64,000 nucleotides of DNA from Peribacillus simplex NBRC 15720 = DSM 1321 (GTDB lineage Bacteria; Bacillota; Bacilli; Bacillales; DSM-1321). The stretch covers positions 4,730,001 through 4,794,000 of the forward strand of contig NZ_CP017704.1 in NCBI RefSeq assembly GCF_002243645.1. The letters are read 5' to 3'. Made by a program: the position numbers and the translations under genes. Positions 25,376 through 34,267 of the stretch are shown piece after piece (the stretch's first letter is position 1; each line of letters opens with the position of its first letter). The notes below the pieces were generated by a model. It searched no databases and was not told where the DNA came from. It was given only the letters and a program-made list of their open reading frames with translations.

Positions 25376-26350
25376 GTGAGTCATTTAGTGTATATTCCTC
25401 AAGATATTGAGAAAGAGGGAAAAAGTTATTTAGTAGAAAAAGGCTATAAGATTAAAGTAGGGTCTGATCTGACGCAAGAAATTCTTATGGAAGAAATCAA
25501 GGGTTGTGATGCAGTACTAACGAGATCAACGGCTGTAATAAATAAAGAAGTAATTCAAGCAGCTGAAAACCTCAAAGTAATTGCTAAGTATGGTGTGGGC
25601 TTGGACAATATTGATATCGAAGCTGCTACAGAGCGTGGCATTTACGTAACAAATACTCCAGAGGCAAATGCGAATTCTGTAGCTGAACATGTAATGGCAT
25701 TAATTTTATCATTGTCCAAAAACTTAAGCTTGGCTGATAAAGAACTGCGCCGTGGGAATTTTGCTATCCGTAATCAACTTTTTGGCATGGACTTGGAAGG
25801 CAAGACTTTAGGGATTATTGGACTAGGGAGAATCGGTAGAATACTGGCCACAAAGGCTTCGAAAGGCTTCGATATGAAAGTAATTGGCTACGACCCCTAT
25901 GTTACAGCCAGAACGAATTCGGAGTTGGAGATAGCAACAGATTTAGAAAGGGTATTCAGAAACTCTGATGTTATTAGTCTACATCTGCCGTTAACGAAAA
26001 CAACAAGAGGTATAATAGGTAGCCGTGAGTTTTCCTGGATGAAACCTTCCTCTTATTTTGTAAACGCTTCCAGGGGCGGTGTGGTGAAGGAAAGTGATTT
26101 AGTAAATGCTTTGCAAGCGGGCGAGATTGCCGGCGCTGGAATAGACGTATTTGAAGTTGAGCCTCCCGATAATTGGAATCCCCTTTTTAAATTGGATAAT
26201 GTGATTGTCAGTCCTCATAATGCGGCATTGACTAAGGAAGGCTCGATACGCATGGCTGTACATGCAGCAATGCAAGTGGAACAAGTTCTTACTGGCGTGA
26301 AACCGAATTGGGCTGTAAATGAGCCCTTAACTAAAGGGCTGTCAATGTAA
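25376..26350 (+). CDS. D-2-hydroxyacid dehydrogenase family protein (SerA-like)
   Basis: The 324-residue NAD-dependent enzyme interconverts a 2-hydroxy acid and a 2-oxo acid. The Rossmann motif GLGRIGR is near residues 149-155. The catalytic set is visible: Arg in NASRGGVV, Glu in DVFEVEP and His in SPHNAALT. It lacks the C-terminal ACT domain of long SerA proteins, so it is more like glyoxylate/hydroxypyruvate or phosphoglycerate dehydrogenases of the short type. GTG 25376 follows GGTGGGAAT. It is the first gene after the sigma-54 promoter; its substrate is probably the oxo acid formed in the pathway, which is inference. Confidence 0.85.
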   Translation: MSHLVYIPQDIEKEGKSYLVEKGYKIKVGSDLTQEILMEEIKGCDAVLTRSTAVINKEVIQAAENLKVIAKYGVGLDNIDIEAATERGIYVTNTPEANANSVAEHVMALILSLSKNLSLADKELRRGNFAIRNQLFGMDLEGKTLGIIGLGRIGRILATKASKGFDMKVIGYDPYVTARTNSELEIATDLERVFRNSDVISLHLPLTKTTRGIIGSREFSWMKPSSYFVNASRGGVVKESDLVNALQAGEIAGAGIDVFEVEPPDNWNPLFKLDNVIVSPHNAALTKEGSIRMAVHAAMQVEQVLTGVKPNWAVNEPLTKGLSM

Positions 26351-26437
26351 TAATACAGAAATAATTATCTGTTTTTTCAGAAAAAATAAGGTTTGAATGG
26401 TTCAAGTTTGGCATTTGTTGATAAGGATGGTGAACAA

Positions 26438-26629
26438 ATGAAGAAAATGATCTATGTGATAAGTGTGATACCAGCACTCGGATCGCTTGTTGTTATCAAT
26501 CGAATTGAACCTTATGTTTTAGGAATGCCATTTGTTCTTTTTTGGGCCATATTATGGGTATGTCTTACATCTGTGTTTTTGATGATTGCTAATAAACTTG
26601 ATCCTGCAACCAAGGAGGAAGAAGACTGA
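26438..26629 (+). CDS. DUF3311-type small membrane partner of an SSS transporter
   Basis: The 63-residue protein has two hydrophobic segments (IYVISVIPALGSLVVI and MPFVLFWAILWVCLTSVFLM) and a charged C-terminal tail. DUF3311 proteins typically precede sodium:solute symporters, as here, where its TGA overlaps the next ATG (ATGA). The start is ATG 26438 with AAGGATGGTGAAC upstream; the frame is open earlier without a good start. Confidence 0.82.
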   Translation: MKKMIYVISVIPALGSLVVINRIEPYVLGMPFVLFWAILWVCLTSVFLMIANKLDPATKEEED

Positions 26630-28125
26630 TGAATGCAGCCCTGCTTGTTATCTCTTTCTTTCTCGTTTTGTGTATTTGGTTAGGACTTCAAGCACGAAAA
26701 GGTAAAAATATGAGTTTGGAACAATGGGCTATAGGTGGAAGAGGTTTCGGCAGCTTTTTACTCTTCTTTTTGATAGCAGGTGAAATGTTTACGACATATA
26801 CGTTTCTGGGGGCCAGCGGCGGAGCTTATAGATCCGGTATGCCTCCTGCCTTATACGCTTTCAATTGCTTCTATTTTGTAATCGCCTATTGGCTGTTGCC
26901 GCCAATTTGGAGGTATGCCAAAAAAAACAATGTCATATCTCAATCTGATTTTTATGACAAAAAGTACAATAGTCCGGCTTTAGGTGTTCTTGTGGCGGTA
27001 ATTAGCGTTATTTCAATTATTCCTTATCTGATCATGCAGTTAAAAGGGCTAGGAATAATCGTATCGGAAGCCTCCTATGGGTCCATCTCTCCTAATGTGG
27101 CTATAGTAGTAAGTGTAATTGCCATCACAATTTATGTAACGGCTTCAGGAATGCATGGTGTTGCATGGACGGCCGTCATTAAAGATATCATGATTTTGGC
27201 AGTTGTCGTCTTTATGGGGATTTATTTTCCACTTCATTATTACGGTGGTTTGCAGCCGATGTTTGAAGCAATCGATACAGCAAAACAAGGATTATTGATA
27301 TTCCCTGAACAAGGAATGAGTATCTCTTGGTTTATTTCCGCTACGATTATGACGGCACTTGCTTTCTATATGTTTCCTCATATGTTAGCGGGAGTGTTCT
27401 CTGCAAAAAGTCCAAAATCACTTCGTTGGAATGCTGGAATTATGCCAATTTATCAAGTAATCATCATTTTTTCGCTTTTTATTGGTTTTTCTGCGATACT
27501 TCAAGTTCCGAATTTACAGGGAGCAGAAGCAGACTTAGCTTTATTTAAAATGGCGAAGATGTCATTCGATCCCTGGTTTGTTGGAGTGATTGGAGCATCT
27601 GGGGCGATGGCCGCCCTAATACCTAGTTCACTCGTGTTGACGGCTACGGCCACGATACTTTCAAAAAATGTATATAAGGTGTGGAAACCGAATACATCAG
27701 ATGATCAACTTCGGAGATTGAGCAGGATGTTAGTACCGGTCATTTCTATCGTGACTCTATATTTTACGTTCAATGGCGGGGAGTCGATTTTTACGTTGTA
27801 TCTCATGGCATATAGCTTCATGGCACAGTTGTTTCCAGCACTATTTTTCAGTCTGTGGAAAAAGAATCCTGTCACCGTTCAAGGAGCTTTTGCCGGAATG
27901 ATAGTTGGAATTCTGATTGTCATATACTCGACTACTTCAGGTACGACACTTGCTACATTATTTCCATCACTACCGCAAGTAATACAAGATCTTGATGTAG
28001 GGTTAGCTGTATTATTCATCAACATTGCAGTAACTTTGGGAGTGAGTGCCGTTACAAGAAAAACTTCAATTGGGATGGAAGAAGATAATAAACAAGCTTC
28101 AGGAATGGAAAAACTGGTTAAATGA
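26629..28125 (+). CDS. Sodium:solute symporter family (SSS) transporter
   Basis: The 498-residue membrane protein has 12-13 hydrophobic segments and begins with the usual SSS helix and LEQWAIGGRGFG block; AGEMFTTYTFLGASGGAYRSG resembles the region of the first sodium-site helix (here at about residues 48-68). Together with the DUF3311 protein upstream it probably forms a two-gene uptake system. SSS members of this branch carry organic acids, amino acids or vitamins; the catabolic genes around it suggest the pathway substrate. Confidence 0.88.
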   Translation: MNAALLVISFFLVLCIWLGLQARKGKNMSLEQWAIGGRGFGSFLLFFLIAGEMFTTYTFLGASGGAYRSGMPPALYAFNCFYFVIAYWLLPPIWRYAKKNNVISQSDFYDKKYNSPALGVLVAVISVISIIPYLIMQLKGLGIIVSEASYGSISPNVAIVVSVIAITIYVTASGMHGVAWTAVIKDIMILAVVVFMGIYFPLHYYGGLQPMFEAIDTAKQGLLIFPEQGMSISWFISATIMTALAFYMFPHMLAGVFSAKSPKSLRWNAGIMPIYQVIIIFSLFIGFSAILQVPNLQGAEADLALFKMAKMSFDPWFVGVIGASGAMAALIPSSLVLTATATILSKNVYKVWKPNTSDDQLRRLSRMLVPVISIVTLYFTFNGGESIFTLYLMAYSFMAQLFPALFFSLWKKNPVTVQGAFAGMIVGILIVIYSTTSGTTLATLFPSLPQVIQDLDVGLAVLFINIAVTLGVSAVTRKTSIGMEEDNKQASGMEKLVK

Positions 28126-28190
28126 TCAATATTAATATAATCATAAATTACTAGAACAAAAACACATACTTGAAAGCGGGAGGCTTGATT

Positions 28191-29855
28191 ATGAAAGTCA
28201 GTGGAGGAAAAGCAGTCGTAGAAGTAATGGCTAAAGAAGGTGTAAAAAAAGCTTTTTGTGTACCAGGTGAAAGTTATCTTAGTGTAATGGATGCACTATA
28301 TCAACATCCTGAAATAGAACTTATTTCCGCCAGGCATGAAGGAGGTGCCTCTTTTATGGCGGAAGGGTATGCGAAGGCTTCTGGTGAGGTAGGAGTTTGC
28401 ATGGCAACACGTGGAGTGGGTGCGACAAACTTAGCTATCGGTATCCATACTGCTGCTCAAGATTCAACCCCTTTGGTTGCGCTTATTGGGCAGGTTGAAC
28501 GCCCTTTTAAAGAAAAGGAAGCATTTCAGGAAGTAAATTTGACGGGCTTTTTCAGTCATTTATGTAAATGGACGGTAGAAATCGATCGCGTCGAAAGGAT
28601 CCCGGAATTATTGCAACGGGCGTTTCATATGGCACGGTCGGGACGTCCGGGCCCTGTATTAGTGTCTTTGCCGCATGACATGTTAGAAGATGAGGCAGAG
28701 TTGAGCATCAAGCCTTCTTATCGCTCACTTCCTCCTCAACCACATATGGAAGATGTGAAGCAGGCAATAGAGACGTTACGAAACGCGAAGCGCCCCGTAT
28801 TGATTGCTGGTGGCGGTGTGATTCATGCTAGGTCTAACAGGCAGCTTGTACAGTTTGCCGAGGCCATGAAACTGCCTGTTGTTACCGCTTTCCGCCGATT
28901 CGACGCGTTTCCGAATTCACACCCTTGCTATGCAGGATGGCTTGGGTTTGGGACACCTCAATATTTACTTGATGAAATCCGAGATGCAGATGTTGTTTTG
29001 GCGTTAGGGACAAGATTCTCTCAAGTAGGAACACAAGATTACACCTTGCTTTCTAAAAATACAAAACTGATCCATGTGGATATTTGTCCCGATATTTTTG
29101 GTAAAGTGTATGCCCCTTCTCTTGCCATTGAAGCCGATGCCAAGAGTTTCTTAGAACAAGCGCTGCAAGCGCAAGGTTCAGATACTTCTATTTCAAATGA
29201 AGATAATGTGAAAGAATTGCACGATAAATATATGGAATTTTCTGAACCAAAGCCCGACTACACAGAAGATTTCGTGGACATGGACGGATTCATGCATGAC
29301 ATTGCTGCCAGTCTTCCAAAGGATACCATTATTACAAATGATGCAGGCAACTTTTTTGGATGGCTATCGAGATATTATCGCTTTGAACATGAAAACACTT
29401 ATGTGGGGCCAACATCGGGGGCCATGGGATATGGACTGCCTGCGGCAATAGGGGCAAAACTGGCGCAGCCTCACAAACATGTGGTTTCTTTTTCAGGAGA
29501 TGGCGGCTTTATGATGACTCTCCAAGAGATTGAAACGGCTGTTCGATATAAAATTCCGACCATATCCATTGTTGTGAACAACAATATTTACGGAACTATT
29601 CGCGCACATCAAGAAAGGCATTTTCCAAATCGGGTCGTTGGAACTGACTTGTCCAATCCTAATTTTGCCGAATTGGCCCGCTTATTTGGAGCGCATGGTG
29701 AAAAGGTTGAAAAAAATAGTGAATTTGCACCAGCGCTGCAAAGGGCAATTGCTTCAGGGCTTCCGGCTGTTATCGAGGTTACAGTCAATCCAAAGATCCT
29801 TTCTGTAGGCCAAGACAAGAAAGAAGTACACGAAAAGCTCGTGTCCAACAAATAG
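28191..29855 (+). CDS. Thiamine diphosphate-dependent decarboxylase / acetolactate synthase-like enzyme
   Basis: The 554-residue product has the three domains of the AHAS/benzoylformate decarboxylase family. Catalytic Glu50 is in RHEGGASFMA, and the ThDP/Mg motif starts at GDGGF (436) and ends at NNN (463-465). ATG 28191 follows GGGAGGCTTGATT; a TTG seven codons upstream is not preferred. Such enzymes either condense or decarboxylate 2-oxo acids. With a dehydrogenase for amino acids next to it and an aldehyde dehydrogenase downstream, decarboxylation of a 2-oxo acid to an aldehyde is the likely role, by inference. Confidence 0.85.
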   Translation: MKVSGGKAVVEVMAKEGVKKAFCVPGESYLSVMDALYQHPEIELISARHEGGASFMAEGYAKASGEVGVCMATRGVGATNLAIGIHTAAQDSTPLVALIGQVERPFKEKEAFQEVNLTGFFSHLCKWTVEIDRVERIPELLQRAFHMARSGRPGPVLVSLPHDMLEDEAELSIKPSYRSLPPQPHMEDVKQAIETLRNAKRPVLIAGGGVIHARSNRQLVQFAEAMKLPVVTAFRRFDAFPNSHPCYAGWLGFGTPQYLLDEIRDADVVLALGTRFSQVGTQDYTLLSKNTKLIHVDICPDIFGKVYAPSLAIEADAKSFLEQALQAQGSDTSISNEDNVKELHDKYMEFSEPKPDYTEDFVDMDGFMHDIAASLPKDTIITNDAGNFFGWLSRYYRFEHENTYVGPTSGAMGYGLPAAIGAKLAQPHKHVVSFSGDGGFMMTLQEIETAVRYKIPTISIVVNNNIYGTIRAHQERHFPNRVVGTDLSNPNFAELARLFGAHGEKVEKNSEFAPALQRAIASGLPAVIEVTVNPKILSVGQDKKEVHEKLVSNK

Positions 29856-29938
29856 TTGCCGGCATTAATGCTTAGGTATTGTTTGCTTTAGAAGGTAGTA
29901 GGAACGAATAAAAGGAAGGTTTTGGGGAGGTTTCAAAG

Positions 29939-31114
29939 ATGTTAAAACCATATTTAGTTGTCGAATGGAATGATACGGAAACAGATGCAAAAGGCTGGCT
30001 GGTCGTTCATAATTTTGTGAAGGGCTACGCAGGCGGCGGTACGAGAATGCATCCAACGGTTACAAGAGAAGAGGTAGAAAGGTTAGCTGAGGCGATGGCT
30101 TATAAGTATGTAGCGTGTGAGTCTGAGACGACTGGCGGTTGTAAAGCGGGAATTGCCTATGATTATAAAGCGCCAGACGCGTATGCAGTATTAAGAAGAT
30201 TTCTAATTGCGATGATGCCTTATATAGACATCGGGGTATCTTTAGGCAGTGATTTAGGTACCAAATATGACGATGTGCTCAAAATATTTAAAGAATTTGG
30301 TATTGATATCCCTCTTACGAAATCAATGAAGCAAAACCCGAATGTTCTGCAAGGGATAAAAGACTTCGATGAACTGTTGACGACAAAAATTGACGGGTTG
30401 TTTTTAAACGATGTCGTTACGGGCTACGGTGTAGCATTTTCCGCAGATGAAGCTTGGAAATTTAAAAGCGGAAAAGATGGAGCGAGAGTTGTCATTCAAG
30501 GATTCGGATGCGTAGGAGCAAGCTGCGCATTGAAAATGTCACAGTTAGGTTATAAAGTGGTTGGAATTTCTGATGCAGCCCTTTTAGTAACGTGTGAAGA
30601 AGGATTAGATGTCCAAAAGCTTATTGATCATAAGAATTTGTACGGAGAAATGGATAAAACCTTTTTTGAACCGCATTATGATGTAAGGTCGAACACGGAA
30701 TGGCTCGATATAGATTGCGACATCTTAATTCCGTCCGCACTCGAGGATGTCATCCACAGTTCCAATGCTAATAGCGTAAAAGCAAGCTTAATTGTGGAAG
30801 CGGCAAACATTCCCCTTTCTACTGAGGGGGACGAAATCATAAAACAAAGAGGAATTGATCTTGTCAATGATTTCGTAGCCAACCTGGGGGCGATAAGATT
30901 TTATGATGTGATTATTTTCGGACTAGTAAAACCAAACCCACAAGCTGTAGTAGATGATATTGAAAAACTATGTAGAAAAAATACGTATCAGTTGTTTACA
31001 GAGGCAAAAAAACAAAATAAATATCAAAGAGAAGTAGCTTATGAAATATTTAAACCGACAACAAGCGACTTGCTAGAATATGGGGAGCCTTCCGAAGCGT
31101 TATCTGCACAATGA
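29939..31114 (+). CDS. Glu/Leu/Phe/Val dehydrogenase-family enzyme, divergent
   Basis: The 391-residue protein has the ELFV dimerisation domain (GGGTRMHPTVTREEVERLAEAM, about residues 33-54) and a Rossmann domain with GFGCVGASCA near residue 185. The lysine-containing stretch is TTGGCKAGIAYD where glutamate dehydrogenases have LPYGGAKGG, so the substrate pocket differs from the RocG-like enzyme at 52192. It probably deaminates an amino acid oxidatively to a 2-oxo acid. It sits between the ThDP enzyme and an amino-acid permease in the sigma-54 cluster. Confidence 0.8.
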   Translation: MLKPYLVVEWNDTETDAKGWLVVHNFVKGYAGGGTRMHPTVTREEVERLAEAMAYKYVACESETTGGCKAGIAYDYKAPDAYAVLRRFLIAMMPYIDIGVSLGSDLGTKYDDVLKIFKEFGIDIPLTKSMKQNPNVLQGIKDFDELLTTKIDGLFLNDVVTGYGVAFSADEAWKFKSGKDGARVVIQGFGCVGASCALKMSQLGYKVVGISDAALLVTCEEGLDVQKLIDHKNLYGEMDKTFFEPHYDVRSNTEWLDIDCDILIPSALEDVIHSSNANSVKASLIVEAANIPLSTEGDEIIKQRGIDLVNDFVANLGAIRFYDVIIFGLVKPNPQAVVDDIEKLCRKNTYQLFTEAKKQNKYQREVAYEIFKPTTSDLLEYGEPSEALSAQ

Positions 31115-31208
31115 TGTGTTTTAATTTCAGAATAATGAGAACTCCCGTAATCTTGTGTTAATTAAAGGTGTATAGGCCAGTTATTCGATTAGAAACGGGG
31201 GGTATTCA

Positions 31209-32636
31209 TTGCAAACAGAACCTGAAAATCAGCCAAAAGAATTACAGCGATCAATGAAGAGCAGACATTTATTCATGCTCTCCTTAGGTGGGGTAATTGG
31301 AACAGGTCTTTTCCTGGGATCAGGTTATGCGATCGGGGAAGCCGGACCCGCAGGAGCGATTGTTGCCTATTTGGTCGGTGGTTTATTAATGTACTTGGCG
31401 ATGATATGTCTCGGTGAATTATCGGTAGTGATGCCGGTGTCCGGTTCCTTTCAGGTCCATGCAACGAAATTTATTGGACCCGCCACTGGATTTGTCATTG
31501 GATGGATTTACTGGCTGAGCTGGGCTCTATACGTAGGCCTGGAATTTGTAGCGGCTGGTTTGCTCATGACTAGATGGTTTCCTGATATACCAGTATGTGT
31601 TTGGTGCACGATATTTACCGTACTTTTATTCACTATTAATGCGTTAACAACAAGAAGTTTCGCGGAAACAGAGTACTGGTTCTCAGGGATTAAAGTACTT
31701 GCCGTTATTTTGTTCATCATTATCGGTGCGGCAGCAATGTTTGGATTGATTCATATGGATGCACAGCCTGCTCCGTTTTTTTCTAATTTTATAGGTGATG
31801 GACTATTCCCTACAGGATTTACAGGTGTGTTTGTATCGATGATGACGGTCGTTTACGCTTTCCAGGGATCGGAAATCATGGGGGTTGCAGCAGGAGAGAC
31901 GGAAAACCCGCAACAGAGCATTCCGAGAGCGATTCGAAATATCGTAATACGTGTGTTGCTATTTTATGTACTAGCAATCTTTGTCTTGTCGGCTATCGTT
32001 CCGTGGCAAGAAGTTGGGGTGGTGGAAAGCCCATTTGTTACCGTGTTTGAAATGGTAGGTATTCCTTATGCTGCCGACATTATGAATTTCGTAATTTTGA
32101 CGGCAGTCCTTTCTGTAGGGAACACGGGTCTGTTTGCTTGTACGAGGATCCTTTTCTCCCTTTCTCAAAACGGTATGGCGCATTCTTCATTTGGAAAGCT
32201 CAATCGGCGTGGTATACCCATTAACGCCTTACTTGTCAGCATGGTCTTTGCCTTGCTGTCGTTACTTACTAGTGTAGTAGCAGAAGAAACGTTATTTGTT
32301 GTATTACTTTCTGTAAGCGGGGTTGGAGGATTACTTACTTGGATAGCAATTGCGTTGGCACAGTACAGATTCCGTAAGCAATATATCAGAGAAGGCGGAA
32401 AGGTTGAAGATCTGAAGTATAGAGTCCCTTTCTTCCCGATAGCCCCGATTCTCTGCATTCTTATGTGTCTAGGTATATTCGTTTTCACCGCTTATGACCC
32501 GACACAGCGTAATTCGTTGTATTGGGGATTAGGTTTCGTCATTGCTTGCTATATATTTTACTATTTTAGATATACGAGAAGGAAAATAGAGGTTCCGGCC
32601 TTATCAAACGAAACGCCCAATGATTTCGTTCAATAG
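31209..32636 (+). CDS. Amino-acid permease (APC superfamily, AAT type)
   Basis: The 475-residue transporter has 12 hydrophobic segments. The first helix MKSRHLFMLSLGGVIGTGLF is the typical signature of AAT permeases such as LysP, RocC and GabP. TTG 31209 is used, with a G6 run seven bases upstream. It closely resembles the permease at 61327 (same beginning, same ALTTR.FAE.EYWF and AYDPTQR/AFDPTQR blocks), so the two islands share a transporter type. Substrate unknown; a cationic or modified amino acid is reasonable. Confidence 0.87.
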   Translation: MQTEPENQPKELQRSMKSRHLFMLSLGGVIGTGLFLGSGYAIGEAGPAGAIVAYLVGGLLMYLAMICLGELSVVMPVSGSFQVHATKFIGPATGFVIGWIYWLSWALYVGLEFVAAGLLMTRWFPDIPVCVWCTIFTVLLFTINALTTRSFAETEYWFSGIKVLAVILFIIIGAAAMFGLIHMDAQPAPFFSNFIGDGLFPTGFTGVFVSMMTVVYAFQGSEIMGVAAGETENPQQSIPRAIRNIVIRVLLFYVLAIFVLSAIVPWQEVGVVESPFVTVFEMVGIPYAADIMNFVILTAVLSVGNTGLFACTRILFSLSQNGMAHSSFGKLNRRGIPINALLVSMVFALLSLLTSVVAEETLFVVLLSVSGVGGLLTWIAIALAQYRFRKQYIREGGKVEDLKYRVPFFPIAPILCILMCLGIFVFTAYDPTQRNSLYWGLGFVIACYIFYYFRYTRRKIEVPALSNETPNDFVQ

Positions 32637-32758
32637 AAATTATTGTTCATATGTCGACAAAGTGAAACCATATGAGTTTACACGTATGGTGAGAATCCAT
32701 TAAGAGTTTTCCAGTTATAAAGAAAATCTACCATCAATAGAATGTGGGAGGAAATTGT

Positions 32759-34201
32759 ATGCGTTACTTAAATTATATTAATGGAAAATGGAAAGAACCA
32801 ACTACTGGGGAGTATAAGGAAAACCTTAGTCCACATAATGGAGAAAATTTAGGGGAATTTCCATCTAGTGCGGCCGCAGATTTACATGATGCAGTGGCTG
32901 CCGCAAAAAATTCATTTCCTGCTTGGAAAAAACTATCGTTTCAGCAAAGGGCTTCATACTTGCAGAAAGCGGCTGATATTTTGAAAAAGAATATGCAGGA
33001 AGTAGGTAGGGATTTGATAAAGGAAGAAGGAAAAACATTTTTGGAAGGGATGGGGGAAGCCAATCGAGCTGTTAGCATTCTTGAATATTATGCTGCTGAA
33101 GCCCGGCAGCCACTTGGAGAAGTAATTCCTTCAGCGAATGCCAATACATTTTTGTACACAACTCGTACTCCGCTCGGTCCGGTGGGTTTGATTACACCAT
33201 GGAACTTTCCAATTGCGATCCCTGTGTGGAAACTGGCACCGGCCCTTATTTATGGAAATACAGTCGTAATTAAACCGGCTGATCTTACACCTAAGTCAGT
33301 CTATCATGTGATAAAAGCATTGGATGGAGCGGGTCTACCGGCTGGAGTCATTAATTGTGTATTCGGAAGGGGTTCCGTCATTGGTGCAGAATTAGTGGAA
33401 CATCCGGATGTGAAGGCTATATCTTTTACTGGCTCGAATCAAGTAGGTCAGCAAATTCAAAAACAAGCCATTGAACATGGGAAGAAAGTGCAAGTGGAAA
33501 TGGGAGGGAAAAACCCGCTCGTCGTACTAGCTGATGCTGATCTAGAAAAAGCAGTGGAAATTGCTGTAGGCGGAGCTTTTAAGTCCACTGGGCAAAAATG
33601 CACAGCCACTAGCAGGGTGATTGTCGAAGAAGGAATATATGAAGCGTTCCGTGACCGTCTTGTCGCCCGTACGAAAGAATTAAAAGTGGGCGACCCTCTC
33701 AACGAAGAAACATATATTGGTCCCGCTGTATCTAGATCACAACGCGATAGCGTGCTTGAAATGATTGATTCTGGGAAATCAGAAGCAACGCTATTGTGTG
33801 GAGGAGAGATTCCGACTAAAGAGGAATTGGCGAACGGTTTTTATGTACGACCGGCTATCTTTGAAAATGTTGCTCAGCATGCCCGCATTGCACGTGAAGA
33901 AATCTTTGGACCAGTCATCGCACTGTTTAAGGCAGGAAATTATGAGGAAGCAGTTAAGATGGCGAATGATACCGAATATGGATTGAGCGCAGCAATTTGC
34001 ACGAATAATTTAACGGCGGCTCAAAGGTTTATTGAAGATGTAGAAGTGGGTCTTGTCCATGTCAATTCGGAAACAGCAGGAACTGAACCGCAAATGCCAT
34101 TTGGCGGATGTAAAAATTCAAGTGCAGGCAGCCGTGAACAAGGGAAGAGTGCAGTTGAATTCTATACAGAAGTCAAAACAGTCTATATGGATCGGGTATA
34201 A
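32759..34201 (+). CDS. Aldehyde dehydrogenase family protein
   Basis: The 480-residue NAD(P)-dependent enzyme oxidises an aldehyde to an acid. Asn149 (TPWNFPIAI), Glu247 (VEMGGKNP) and Cys281 (TGQKCTATSR) are the catalytic residues. The MPFGGCKNSSAGSREQG end is like alpha-ketoglutaric semialdehyde dehydrogenases. ATG 32759 follows GGGAGGAAATTGT. Its place after the ThDP enzyme and amino-acid dehydrogenase suggests that it takes the aldehyde made by decarboxylation, but a semialdehyde from a cyclic amino acid is an alternative. Confidence 0.87.
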   Translation: MRYLNYINGKWKEPTTGEYKENLSPHNGENLGEFPSSAAADLHDAVAAAKNSFPAWKKLSFQQRASYLQKAADILKKNMQEVGRDLIKEEGKTFLEGMGEANRAVSILEYYAAEARQPLGEVIPSANANTFLYTTRTPLGPVGLITPWNFPIAIPVWKLAPALIYGNTVVIKPADLTPKSVYHVIKALDGAGLPAGVINCVFGRGSVIGAELVEHPDVKAISFTGSNQVGQQIQKQAIEHGKKVQVEMGGKNPLVVLADADLEKAVEIAVGGAFKSTGQKCTATSRVIVEEGIYEAFRDRLVARTKELKVGDPLNEETYIGPAVSRSQRDSVLEMIDSGKSEATLLCGGEIPTKEELANGFYVRPAIFENVAQHARIAREEIFGPVIALFKAGNYEEAVKMANDTEYGLSAAICTNNLTAAQRFIEDVEVGLVHVNSETAGTEPQMPFGGCKNSSAGSREQGKSAVEFYTEVKTVYMDRV

Positions 34202-34267
34202 CTAGAAAAAAATTGTACGAAGCGGTTTAGGGGAAAAATCAGATAATTATCAGGAGGGATTTTCAAT

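Noticed and set aside
26403..26420. TTTGGCATTTGTTGATA as another sigma-54 promoter before the DUF3311 gene
   Set aside because: The -24 part fits but no TTGC lies five bases further, so the -12 element is missing.
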